Positions 25,077 through 32,882 of a DNA stretch of 64,000 nucleotides are shown here, piece after piece. Positions within the stretch are counted from its first letter, which is position 1; every line of letters begins with the position of its first letter. The notes below the pieces were generated by a model. That model was not told where the DNA came from. It saw nothing but the letters and a program-made list of their open reading frames with translations, and did not search any database. Position numbers and translations under genes: made by a program. This DNA is from Cylindrospermum sp. NIES-4074 (lineage in GTDB: Bacteria; Cyanobacteriota; Cyanobacteriia; Cyanobacteriales; Nostocaceae): contig AP018269.1 of NCBI GenBank assembly GCA_003994795.1, forward strand, positions 6,103,687 to 6,167,686, read 5' to 3'.

Positions 25077-27833
25077 TTATTCAATCACGCAGAAGCCAGC
25101 CCAATCTATAGGCTGATTAAATGGCTTTTCTTCTGGGTTAAACCATAGTTCTAATTCTTCCAGAATTATATCCTTATAATCTTGCTCAATTTTCTCATGT
25201 TCGCTAGTCCATTTAATTAATTCTGTTTGGGTAGCGTTACGTAACCAAAACTGGGCTTCTTGTAAAGCTTTCACGATGGATACAGAGCTTAAATTATCAT
25301 AAAAGCGAATCATTAATAAAGTAGTAGAAAAATCTTCCACTGACCACAAGGTACTAATAACAACTGCACTACCTGCTTTGATAAAACCACTGGGTAAGCC
25401 AATATATTCATCGCTGGTGTTTTGATGGTCAATTACTCCGGTTTGACAAGCTGAGAGAGTGACAAGACGACATTGACTGAGATTAAGATTAAAAATATCA
25501 CCTAAAGTCAAACACTTTTCTAAGTCGAAGTCACTATCTTTAGTAAAACGGCGATATCGTCTACTGTCGCCATTGGGAACAGAAGAAACGCGAGAATTAG
25601 CTAGGGCCAAAGCAGAATTTAAAGGTGATTCGAGGTCAAAGTAACCATGACAAGAAAAGTGTAACCACTGGGCAGACTGCAAACTATCATTATGTGGAGG
25701 CTCAAATAAAGCGTCTTTAGTGGCTTGGCTTTTTTTCAATACTATTGCTGTCGGTTGAAAGTTATGGGCAATGGTTTCAACTTCGATATTAGTGTAATGT
25801 AGGTCTTCATTGGGGTCTTGAATGGCGAACATTTTACCTAACTCGCCAGAAGGCTGTGGTTGATTTTTAGCAAGTTGCAATAACTGACAACTAGGGGCAT
25901 ATCTCACGCCATTTATGAATCTATCTATCAGAAATTCCTCATTACTATTTATAGGTAAAGCATGGAAGGGAAATAAATGTAAGTAGCGATGGGGGACGAT
26001 AATTAGGGCTTGAATATTGGGGGGGATGAATTGGGCGAGAATTTCGTTAATGTGGAGTATTTCTCCTAACTGCTGTAGTTTTGCGGCTAGTTCTCGTCGC
26101 CAAGTAGTGTTTGTGGGTTCGTAGATGTTGAGATAATCAGCTTTCCAGTTTTCTAACTTATCTAAATCTTCCCGTGTCGATGACCAAATTTGTGGTTCTG
26201 GATGGTGACGGGTAATGATGAAAGCGCGGAAGCAATCATCAAATATGTACCATTGCAATATAGCGGTGTTGTCATCTATTAAAGCTTGGATATCCCTGAA
26301 GCTGATGGTAGATAAGGGAACTTCACGCGCTTTAATTTCCTCACGTTTTGCTTGGAGTTGATTAAGGTGGCTTTGATCTGGATGTTCTGAGGTTTTGAGG
26401 CGTAGCAGTTCCTCAGCAATTTCGTTGTCTAGAGGTTGTAGTTCCTGTTGGAGAATTCGCTTAACTATTACTTCTACTAAATTCTGCGTTTTACTCCGTT
26501 CAATATATGTCAACGCTTGGGAGGAATCACCCCGTTGCAAACACACATCTATCATCTGGCGATAAAGTCCGTTCCATTCTTCCGCTAGTTTTCGTTTACT
26601 TTCATCACCAGAAACAATCTGCCGTCGCAGAAATTCTACACCTTCAATAGCAGATTTATAGGCGCTGTAGGCTTGTTCTAAATTCCCTGCCTTACTGTAT
26701 GCAATTCCCAGATTGTTTTGGGTCATTGCCCAGTCTTGGGGTAAGCCTTTGCGGGTGTAGACTTGCAATGCTGCTTGGTAAGATGCGATCGCTAGTTCTA
26801 AATTCTCAGCCTGACTGTATGCAGTACCCAAATTGTATTGGGTCTGTGCCCAATCTTGGGGAAAGGCTTTGCGGGTGTAGACTGCCAATGCAGCTTGGTA
26901 AGATGCGATCGCCATTTCTAAATTATCTGCCTGACTATATACAGTACCCAGATTGTTTTGGGTCATTGCCCAGTCTTGGGGAAAGGCTTTGCGGGTATAA
27001 ACTTGCAATGCCGCTTGGTAAAATGCGATCGCTAGTTCTAAATTCCCTAGCTGACTGTATGCATTTCCCAGATTGTTTTGGGTCGTTGCCCATTTTTCGG
27101 GAAAGTCTTTGCGGGTGAAGACTTGCAATGCTGCTTGGTAAGATGCGATCGCCTTTTCTAAATTATCTGCCCTGTCTCCAAGTATCCGGTTACAGTATGC
27201 AACTCCCAGATTATTTTGGGTCTGTGCCCACTCTTGGGGAAGATCTGTGCGGGTACGGACTTCCAAGGCAGCTTGGTAAGATGCGATCGCTTTTTCTAAA
27301 TTCTCAGCCTTGTCCCCAAGTATCTGATTCTTGTATGTAGCACCCAGGTTATTTTGGGTCGTTGCCCATTTTTCGGGAAAGTCTTTGCGGGTGCGGACTT
27401 GTAATGCAGCTTGGTAAGATGCGATCGCTTGTTCTAAATTCTCAGCCTTGTTACCAAGTATCCGCTCACTGTATGCAGCACCCAGATTATTTTGGGTCAT
27501 TGCCCAGTCTTGGGGAAAGGCAGTGGGTGTAAAAAGAGTTAGTAATACCTCGTAACCCCCAATGGCAATTTCTAGATTATTCGCTCGGTTGCCCAAGGGA
27601 AATTCCTGTATCCGATTACTGAAATTACCAATATTTTTGGCAATCTTGCGTGCTGCTTTCCTCTCCACTGTGGCAAACTGTTCCCTAGCCCAGCTTTGCA
27701 AAACTTGAGCAAATTCCTTATCTAATAGGTGTTGCTTCGCCTTCAGCCGGGGATAGATGTTTTCCGGCGTGTCGTTCTTGGCGATGGCTTTTAAGATTTG
27801 GATTAAAAAGTTAAGGCGCGGGTTGTAAGACAT
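25077..27833 (-). CDS. TPR-CHAT protein (caspase-like cysteine protease)
   Basis: A 918-residue protein. Residues 95-400 hold seven TPR-like repeats starting WAxTQNNLGxAY: the first three are 46 residues long with an extra ILGDKAENLE element, the others 40. Residues about 600-918 are a CHAT domain with the catalytic dyad His729 (HFSCHGYFD) and Cys796 (LSACQTG), both intact. CHAT proteases are separase/caspase relatives that cut target proteins after a sensing domain is triggered. It is the first gene of a three-gene operon. The TPR-coding DNA is highly repetitive, with gcgatcgc sites in most units. Probable role in biological conflict or programmed death; the target is unknown. Confidence 0.9.
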   Translation of the reverse strand: MSYNPRLNFLIQILKAIAKNDTPENIYPRLKAKQHLLDKEFAQVLQSWAREQFATVERKAARKIAKNIGNFSNRIQEFPLGNRANNLEIAIGGYEVLLTLFTPTAFPQDWAMTQNNLGAAYSERILGNKAENLEQAIASYQAALQVRTRKDFPEKWATTQNNLGATYKNQILGDKAENLEKAIASYQAALEVRTRTDLPQEWAQTQNNLGVAYCNRILGDRADNLEKAIASYQAALQVFTRKDFPEKWATTQNNLGNAYSQLGNLELAIAFYQAALQVYTRKAFPQDWAMTQNNLGTVYSQADNLEMAIASYQAALAVYTRKAFPQDWAQTQYNLGTAYSQAENLELAIASYQAALQVYTRKGLPQDWAMTQNNLGIAYSKAGNLEQAYSAYKSAIEGVEFLRRQIVSGDESKRKLAEEWNGLYRQMIDVCLQRGDSSQALTYIERSKTQNLVEVIVKRILQQELQPLDNEIAEELLRLKTSEHPDQSHLNQLQAKREEIKAREVPLSTISFRDIQALIDDNTAILQWYIFDDCFRAFIITRHHPEPQIWSSTREDLDKLENWKADYLNIYEPTNTTWRRELAAKLQQLGEILHINEILAQFIPPNIQALIIVPHRYLHLFPFHALPINSNEEFLIDRFINGVRYAPSCQLLQLAKNQPQPSGELGKMFAIQDPNEDLHYTNIEVETIAHNFQPTAIVLKKSQATKDALFEPPHNDSLQSAQWLHFSCHGYFDLESPLNSALALANSRVSSVPNGDSRRYRRFTKDSDFDLEKCLTLGDIFNLNLSQCRLVTLSACQTGVIDHQNTSDEYIGLPSGFIKAGSAVVISTLWSVEDFSTTLLMIRFYDNLSSVSIVKALQEAQFWLRNATQTELIKWTSEHEKIEQDYKDIILEELELWFNPEEKPFNQPIDWAGFCVIE

Positions 27834-27989
27834 CGAGGGATATTATCTGGCTAGAAGTTTATCCAGAAAGCGGTTTTCTGGCATAAACTCGCTTTTTCTA
27901 ACTAAGGGCGAGGTTTACTCACCTCCACATATCATTATTATCACCGTAGGTATAAAGTTTTGCCCAGAAAATTGCCGTAAAAGCTTAAA

Positions 27990-28155
27990 TCGGCGGTTAG
28001 AAACCGCAACTACACAGGCAAAACCCACACTTCGACCCTTCGGCAAGCTCAGGGCATCGCAAGCTCAGTGACCACCTGCGTGGGTTTCAAACAGCTGGTT
28101 TTTCTTGAGTCCACGGAGGTGGACTTTGTTTGTGTAGCCGCGATTTCTAATCGCC
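27990..28155. repeat. Large imperfect inverted repeat element
   Basis: The left arm GGCGGTTAGAAACCGC..CTACACAGGCAAAACCCAC and the right arm read backwards, GGCGATTAGAAATCGCGG.CTACACAAACAAAGTCCAC, are alike over nearly 40 bases. The centre holds further small hairpins (CGCAAGCTCAGTG, GTCCACggaGGTGGAC). It fills most of the 435-base gap between the CHAT operon and the glycosylase gene. It looks like a non-autonomous dispersed element of Nostoc-type genomes. Confidence 0.7.
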
Positions 28156-28268
28156 AGGCTGTGCTGTGCCCCTACAAATCAATCATCTAGAATGCATTTG
28201 CGCTGGTTGAGATTGCTGGAAGTGCAGAAAAAAAAGTAGCATGATGAAGGGATAGAACAATAAAGACA

Positions 28269-28871
28269 ATGAATTACGCTTTGGCTATTGCTGCGCTCAA
28301 AAAAGACCCGATTCTAGCATCTGTAATTGAGCAAATTGGTGATTGTCAACTTAACCAAGTGCAGCCAACTGGAGATTTACTTTTTTCTTTATCTAGAGCA
28401 ATTCTCTATCAACAACTTTCAGGAAAAGCCGCCGCTGCAATTCATCGCCGATTTCTAGAACTTTATGCGGAACAACTTACCCCAGAAGCTATCCTCAATA
28501 CTCCAGATGAAATCTTGCGGGGAGCGGGTATTTCTCGCCCTAAAATTGTTTATCTCAAAGATTTGGCTCAAAAGATCATTGATGGATTACCAACTCTGGC
28601 AGAGTTAGAGTTAATGGAAGACGAAGCCATCATTAAAAACCTGACACAAGTTAAAGGTATTGGGCGTTGGACTGTGCAAATGTTACTAATTTTTCGCCTA
28701 AATCGCCCTGATGTGTTACCTGTAGATGACTTGGGAGTTCGTTCCGCAATTCGTCGGCTCTACGCGCTGCCAGAATTGCCTGATAAGAAGACTGTAGAGC
28801 ATTTCGGGCAAAAATGGAAGCCTTATTGTGCGATCGCTTCTTGGTATCTGTGGCAGAGTTTAGAATTTTGA
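28269..28871 (+). CDS. DNA-3-methyladenine glycosylase II-like (AlkA/HhH-GPD family)
   Basis: A 200-residue base-excision repair glycosylase removing alkylated purines. It has the helix-hairpin-helix VKGIGRWTVQML (128-139), then the catalytic Asp in LPVDDLG (Asp153/154) as in AlkA, and the WKPYCAIASWYLW closing helix. It lacks the N-terminal AlkA domain of E. coli (282 residues), as in many bacterial short forms. Start ATG 28269. Monocistronic. Confidence 0.88.
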   Translation: MNYALAIAALKKDPILASVIEQIGDCQLNQVQPTGDLLFSLSRAILYQQLSGKAAAAIHRRFLELYAEQLTPEAILNTPDEILRGAGISRPKIVYLKDLAQKIIDGLPTLAELELMEDEAIIKNLTQVKGIGRWTVQMLLIFRLNRPDVLPVDDLGVRSAIRRLYALPELPDKKTVEHFGQKWKPYCAIASWYLWQSLEF

Positions 28872-28997
28872 TTTTCTCCAACCATGAAGACGCGCCAAAT
28901 TCAATATTGCCTTCAAGCTATGTCTCCAGCTTTTTTGCAAAATAGAGTTTGGCGCAGCTTCACAAATAAATGGTGTGAGGTCTAAATATGTTGTTTA

Positions 28998-29417
28998 TTA
29001 TTTATAGTCACGCAGTTCGTCTACTTTAACCACGGAAATGGTTACATCTCCTGCATTATCTTTAACTTCAGTGTCGAAGAAGAAAGCAGTCACTTTTATT
29101 GGTTCTAACACAGCTATAGTCAAAGTATCATCATATCCATTTAAGGTTGACCAACTGGCTATAACTTGCTTATTAGTTTTTAAATTTTTGAACTTGCCAC
29201 CATAAATCCAGAGTAGAATTAAAGCTTCGTTTTCTTCATCGCCAGCATTTTTGACATAATCAAAGAAACCATCTTTGATGCGGATGACGTAGGTTCCTTT
29301 TGCTAACTCTGTTGTCACTCCTGTCTTTTGAATACCCTCGATTTGCTGTGTTGTCAGTTGATAGGCATTTTTAGAACTATTAACGACCAAATCGGTGATT
29401 GATGTTTGAGTTGTCAT
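28998..29417 (-). CDS. Hypothetical protein
   Basis: A 139-residue soluble protein beginning MTTQTSITDLVVNSSKNAYQ. The middle and end are beta-rich (GTYVIRIKDGFFDYV, EALILLWIYGG, TIAVLEPIKVTAFFFD, DVTISVVKVDEL), suggesting a beta-sandwich or jelly-roll fold. No signal peptide or catalytic motif. Upstream is GGGAGCAAAAAACC, a reasonable ribosome-binding site. I do not recognise the family; alone in its transcription unit. Confidence 0.65.
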   Translation of the reverse strand: MTTQTSITDLVVNSSKNAYQLTTQQIEGIQKTGVTTELAKGTYVIRIKDGFFDYVKNAGDEENEALILLWIYGGKFKNLKTNKQVIASWSTLNGYDDTLTIAVLEPIKVTAFFFDTEVKDNAGDVTISVVKVDELRDYK

Positions 29418-29548
29418 GGTTTTTTGCTCCCTGAAATAAAAGGATTTTAATGATGTTACAAATGTGATAAATGCAATGTTGGCAGATGTGTTACTGCTTT
29501 CACCCTGTGGATGTTATCATTATCACTAAATAAATGCAATAGCAGTTA

Positions 29549-29701
29549 AGAGGATGTTTTAAAAGTACTTTGTGATGTATCAAAAATCTTTAGATCCCCC
29601 TAAATCCCCCTTAAAAAGGGGGACTTTGACTCTAATCCCCCCCTTTTTAAGGGGGGCTAGGGGGGATCTCGATACGACTTGATACTTTACAAACATCCTC
29701 T
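29549..29701. mobile_element. MITE-like element with terminal inverted repeats, copy 1
   Basis: A 153-base element bounded by AGAGGATGTTTtaaAAGTA and TACTTTacAAACATCCTCT. The inside is two C-rich/G-rich arms (AAATCCCCCTTAAAAAGGGG... and ...CCCCTTTTTAAGGGGGGC) that fold on themselves. It encodes nothing. A sister copy is at 48728-48881. It lies in the gene-free stretch 29418-30181, in which I see no other feature. Confidence 0.8.
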
Positions 29702-30181
29702 AAGACAGTTAAGACAGTTAAGCAAAAATTTAAAATGATATCCGGACAGGGGATTAAGCTTCATTAATTAGTTTTTATAATAAAGGCAATCACTATTTCT
29801 TATAAGCAGGTAGACACAATTAAATGTTGGGATAAATCTTTTGTTTGTAGTGAGAGATTTATCGCTCCGGTTCAGTATTTCTAGGGCTAAAGTTCTGAAT
29901 ACGAGGGCTATTTTTTAATTAAATTCTCCTACTTATCTGTGGCGCAGTTAGTTTACAGGATGTTATAAAAACCTGTATAGTTGCTGTCAAATTGCTGACA
30001 GAGCGAAACTGAGGGAGCATCAAACAATGTCTCCTAATTCAGGCGAACTATGGATGGTATCCCCTCAAATTCAGCCAAATTAAAGCTTAAGAGCGTGTTT
30101 AACCCTGTTTGCCATGAAACCAAAAGGGCATTAAGTAGCGCTTAGAAACTCAAAATCAGTTAAATATCAAGCTCTATCACC

Positions 30182-31309
30182 CTAATCCAAAACCTCTGAA
30201 GAGAACATATGTGACATCGCCTGAAAATAAGGCATTAAGGTGTTAGCTTGTTTAGGAGAAAGGCGATCGCTGATTTCATGCCTGAGCAAATGCAGCATTT
30301 GGCGAACCAGTTCCCACTGCACTTTTAATGTAGGATAGAGCATGACACACAGGGGAAATAACTCTTGTTGGATAGCGGCGATGTTTCCCTCCAAAGCACA
30401 TACCCACAGGTATACTTGAAACATCTCTACATCCCGGATACTAGAGGTTTTCACCACTGGCTCAATCAACATACCAGACATAGAGTGATAACTTGGGAAA
30501 ATTTCAATTACCCTTTGACAAATCTTCTTGGCAATTTGTGTACTAGCTGGTAACAACTGTTGCACTGCGGACATTACCGGGGAATCATAATCATGTTTAG
30601 CCGCAGCTTCATAGGCGCGTTGCAGCGGCATATAAAGGTGGTCATCAATAACTTTAAAATATGCACCAACAAGCACTTGCTCTACAGGCTCCAGGGGTTC
30701 TATGAGCATTTGGCTAGTGTAATGAAACTGCATACTGACAAAGCCGATAACTCTGGGGTCAACACTTGTGTATTTCTTTCTAATCGCACCTATATCTGCA
30801 CCAATTACTGTCGCCAACTGGTTAGGAGCCACCTGTTCAATATAAGCTGACAACGCCTGTTCATCAAGGAGATTACCTTCCCCTGCTAGTTTCGTTACTA
30901 TAGACAGGGGTCGCTCTGCTGCTTGCTGGGTGTATACATCCAAAGCTTTTTGGTAAATCCTAAAAGAATCTGCTGCAATCTCCCACGGATTAATTATTTT
31001 TGAGTCTATACGATGCTGCTGAACTTCTGCTGATAGCAGCGCCTCTGTTTTGTTCCAGGCTTTCGCACTGACAGTTCGTAAAGAGTCCATGATTTTTTTG
31101 GCGGTGTTCTCTCGTCCCACTGGTGACAGCATCTCTGACAAATTCAGCGGGCCGGAACTTTCTTGATTGCTGGGATCAACCTGGAGGTTCTGCAAATACT
31201 TTTTAGCCCATTGCTGTGCTAAAGATTCCACCGATGTCTGATTTTCTATATTTGAACCTGGGGGGAAATTATTGCCTAAAACCTCCTTTACAACAGCAGT
31301 ATCATCCAT
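30182..31309 (-). CDS. Hypothetical helical protein
   Basis: A 375-residue, mostly alpha-helical soluble protein. Recognisable stretches are the N-terminal SVESLAQQWAKKYLQNLQV, a central EALLSAEVQQHRID region, and C-terminal helices MFQVYLWVCALEGNIAAIQQE, LFPLCVMLYPTLKVQWEL and LRHEISDRLSPKQANTLM. No signal peptide, TM segment or catalytic motif. It may be a scaffold or regulatory protein, but I do not recognise it. Start ATG 31309; a good ribosome-binding site is not evident. Confidence 0.65.
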   Translation of the reverse strand: MDDTAVVKEVLGNNFPPGSNIENQTSVESLAQQWAKKYLQNLQVDPSNQESSGPLNLSEMLSPVGRENTAKKIMDSLRTVSAKAWNKTEALLSAEVQQHRIDSKIINPWEIAADSFRIYQKALDVYTQQAAERPLSIVTKLAGEGNLLDEQALSAYIEQVAPNQLATVIGADIGAIRKKYTSVDPRVIGFVSMQFHYTSQMLIEPLEPVEQVLVGAYFKVIDDHLYMPLQRAYEAAAKHDYDSPVMSAVQQLLPASTQIAKKICQRVIEIFPSYHSMSGMLIEPVVKTSSIRDVEMFQVYLWVCALEGNIAAIQQELFPLCVMLYPTLKVQWELVRQMLHLLRHEISDRLSPKQANTLMPYFQAMSHMFSSEVLD

Positions 31310-31667
31310 TATTTATTAACCCTTAATAAAGTCTTAAATTTTAAATACTTAAGTTATTATATAGTGAGTATAATTCGTTGTAATAAATGTTTAGCTATTG
31401 TAAATTACCTTTACTCAAGCGACGCTAAGATGACGATGAAAATGTAGAAACTTCATTAACAGAACGTACACAACTGGCATAGCTTTGTAGGGTGGGTCAG
31501 ATGCCAGAAATTTGTTGACTGTCACCGAATTATCAAGTCTGAAGCACCATACAATCTTACATTGAGTGTAACACGCAGCTTTAGTCCTAATTAAAAAGGC
31601 TCAAGTATTCCTACCTGAGCCGTTAGCTAAATTCAATTAAGTTCTCAAAGGCTGGAGCCTATAGAGC
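31310..31667. other. Intergenic region with a MITE remnant
   Basis: Positions 31499-31554 match 43775-43830 (inside the element at 43738-43885) at roughly 85% over 56 bases. The stretch ends in a TTTAGTCCTAA word like the element terminus. The rest of the gap has no gene; the terminator of the RRM gene lies at 31593-31621. Confidence 0.6.
31593..31621 (-). terminator. Rho-independent-type terminator of the RRM gene
   Basis: On the minus strand GGCTCA, a 12-base loop and TGAGCC, followed by TTTTTAA. It is about 47 bases after the RRM stop codon. Confidence 0.7.
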
Positions 31668-31988
31668 TTAGTAGCGGTTACGTCCGCCACCGCCACCGCC
31701 ATAGCCGCCGCCGCCGCTACGATTACCACCAAAAGAACCTCTGTCTTCTCTGGGTTTAGCCTTATTCACTTTAAGGTCACGTCCCATCCATTCAGCACCA
31801 TCAAGGGCTTCAATAGCTTTTGTTTCTTCAGCTTCTGTACCCATTTCTACAAAGCCAAAGCCGCGCAGTTGTCCTGTTTCACGGTCGGTTGGTAATTGAA
31901 CGCGTTTTACAGAACCATATTCTGCAAAAACTGCGCTCAAGGTGTCTTGGGTAACTTCGTAAGAGAGGTTGCCTACATAAATTGACAT
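31668..31988 (-). CDS. Glycine-rich RRM RNA-binding protein (Rbp family)
   Basis: A 106-residue protein with one RNA-recognition motif: RNP2 IYVGNL (3-8) and RNP1 RGFGFVEM (42-49). The tail after residue 85 is glycine-rich (GGNRSGGGGYGGGGGGRNRY). Cyanobacterial Rbp proteins of this form are cold-induced single-stranded RNA binders and can act as RNA chaperones. The 210-base upstream gap is long for a leader, as in cold-regulated rbp genes; TTGGAGACAGTTT precedes the ATG. Terminator downstream. Confidence 0.92.
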   Translation of the reverse strand: MSIYVGNLSYEVTQDTLSAVFAEYGSVKRVQLPTDRETGQLRGFGFVEMGTEAEETKAIEALDGAEWMGRDLKVNKAKPREDRGSFGGNRSGGGGYGGGGGGRNRY

Positions 31989-32198
31989 AAACTGTCTCCA
32001 AAATCGTAAGAGTGTAGAGATTTAGATTTCGGAGAAAAGTCTGTATATACCAAAAGGAAAAAGCCGATCAATACTAAAAACAAACGCTGTCGCCGAATTA
32101 CTTCTCACCTCCTATCATGGCATAGCGATCAAATTTCAGGGGGAAAGTTGACAAAACTGTTATATAAAGTCATGTTAACAATTGCTGGCTAAGTATAG

Positions 32199-32624
32199 CT
32201 AAATTTGTTTCTGTAAAAAATACCGTTGATGTCCTGGGGGGAAATCTTCTAAAACGCCGAATTTTTCGTATCCCAGGCGTTCATAAAAACCCAAAGCTTG
32301 AAAGCTGAATGTATCCAAGTAAGCATGAGAACAATTACGCTGTTTAGCGACTTCCTCAGCTTTAAGCATTAATTGCTGTCCGTATCCTTGATTTCTCAGG
32401 GCTTGGGAAACCCACAGGTGAGAGATAAACAGCCATCCCCATTGGGTTTTACCAATTAACCCACCAACAGTTTGACTATTACTGTCTCGCAATAGAATAG
32501 TAAGCGGCTGATATACGTCTTTCTCAGTCTGCCTAATATTGTTATATTCAATCAGATTGTTGATTACAGTCCGAATTGCTTCAGCAGAGGGATGATTTTC
32601 AACTGTGATTGTTAATTCTGCCAT
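32199..32624 (-). CDS. GNAT-family N-acetyltransferase
   Basis: A 141-residue acetyltransferase. The acetyl-CoA motif A is LWVSQALRNQGYGQQLM (Q-x-x-G-x-G/A pattern), and motif B is AYLDTFSFQALGFYERLGYEKFG. It acetylates an unknown amine. The ATG at 32624 was chosen over a TTG at 32642. Monocistronic, on the minus strand. Confidence 0.8.
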   Translation of the reverse strand: MAELTITVENHPSAEAIRTVINNLIEYNNIRQTEKDVYQPLTILLRDSNSQTVGGLIGKTQWGWLFISHLWVSQALRNQGYGQQLMLKAEEVAKQRNCSHAYLDTFSFQALGFYERLGYEKFGVLEDFPPGHQRYFLQKQI

Positions 32625-32882
32625 TGGAGTGATCAACGCCAAACGGAGCTAGAATAGCACGAACTTGCATCTTGAAACCCCATGCCCTGATTACCACTTT
32701 GACACTTTAGCCCCTGCCGCTCTGCCCTTTGTCTCTGCTGATAATAGAATTAAAAGTGAAGCATTTGTCAAGCCTTTAACTATCAAAAGGTAGAGATTTA
32801 GTAGCGGATTTTACAGAATTGGAGCAGCAAAACTCTGTATCCAAGCATAGACTTGTAGCATCTAACTCTGGCAATATTTTTT

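Noticed and set aside
26699-27340. Regularly spaced repeated DNA that could suggest a CRISPR array
   Set aside because: The units are 120-138 bases and translate as TPR repeats in the CHAT gene on the minus strand; there are no short repeats with unique spacers.
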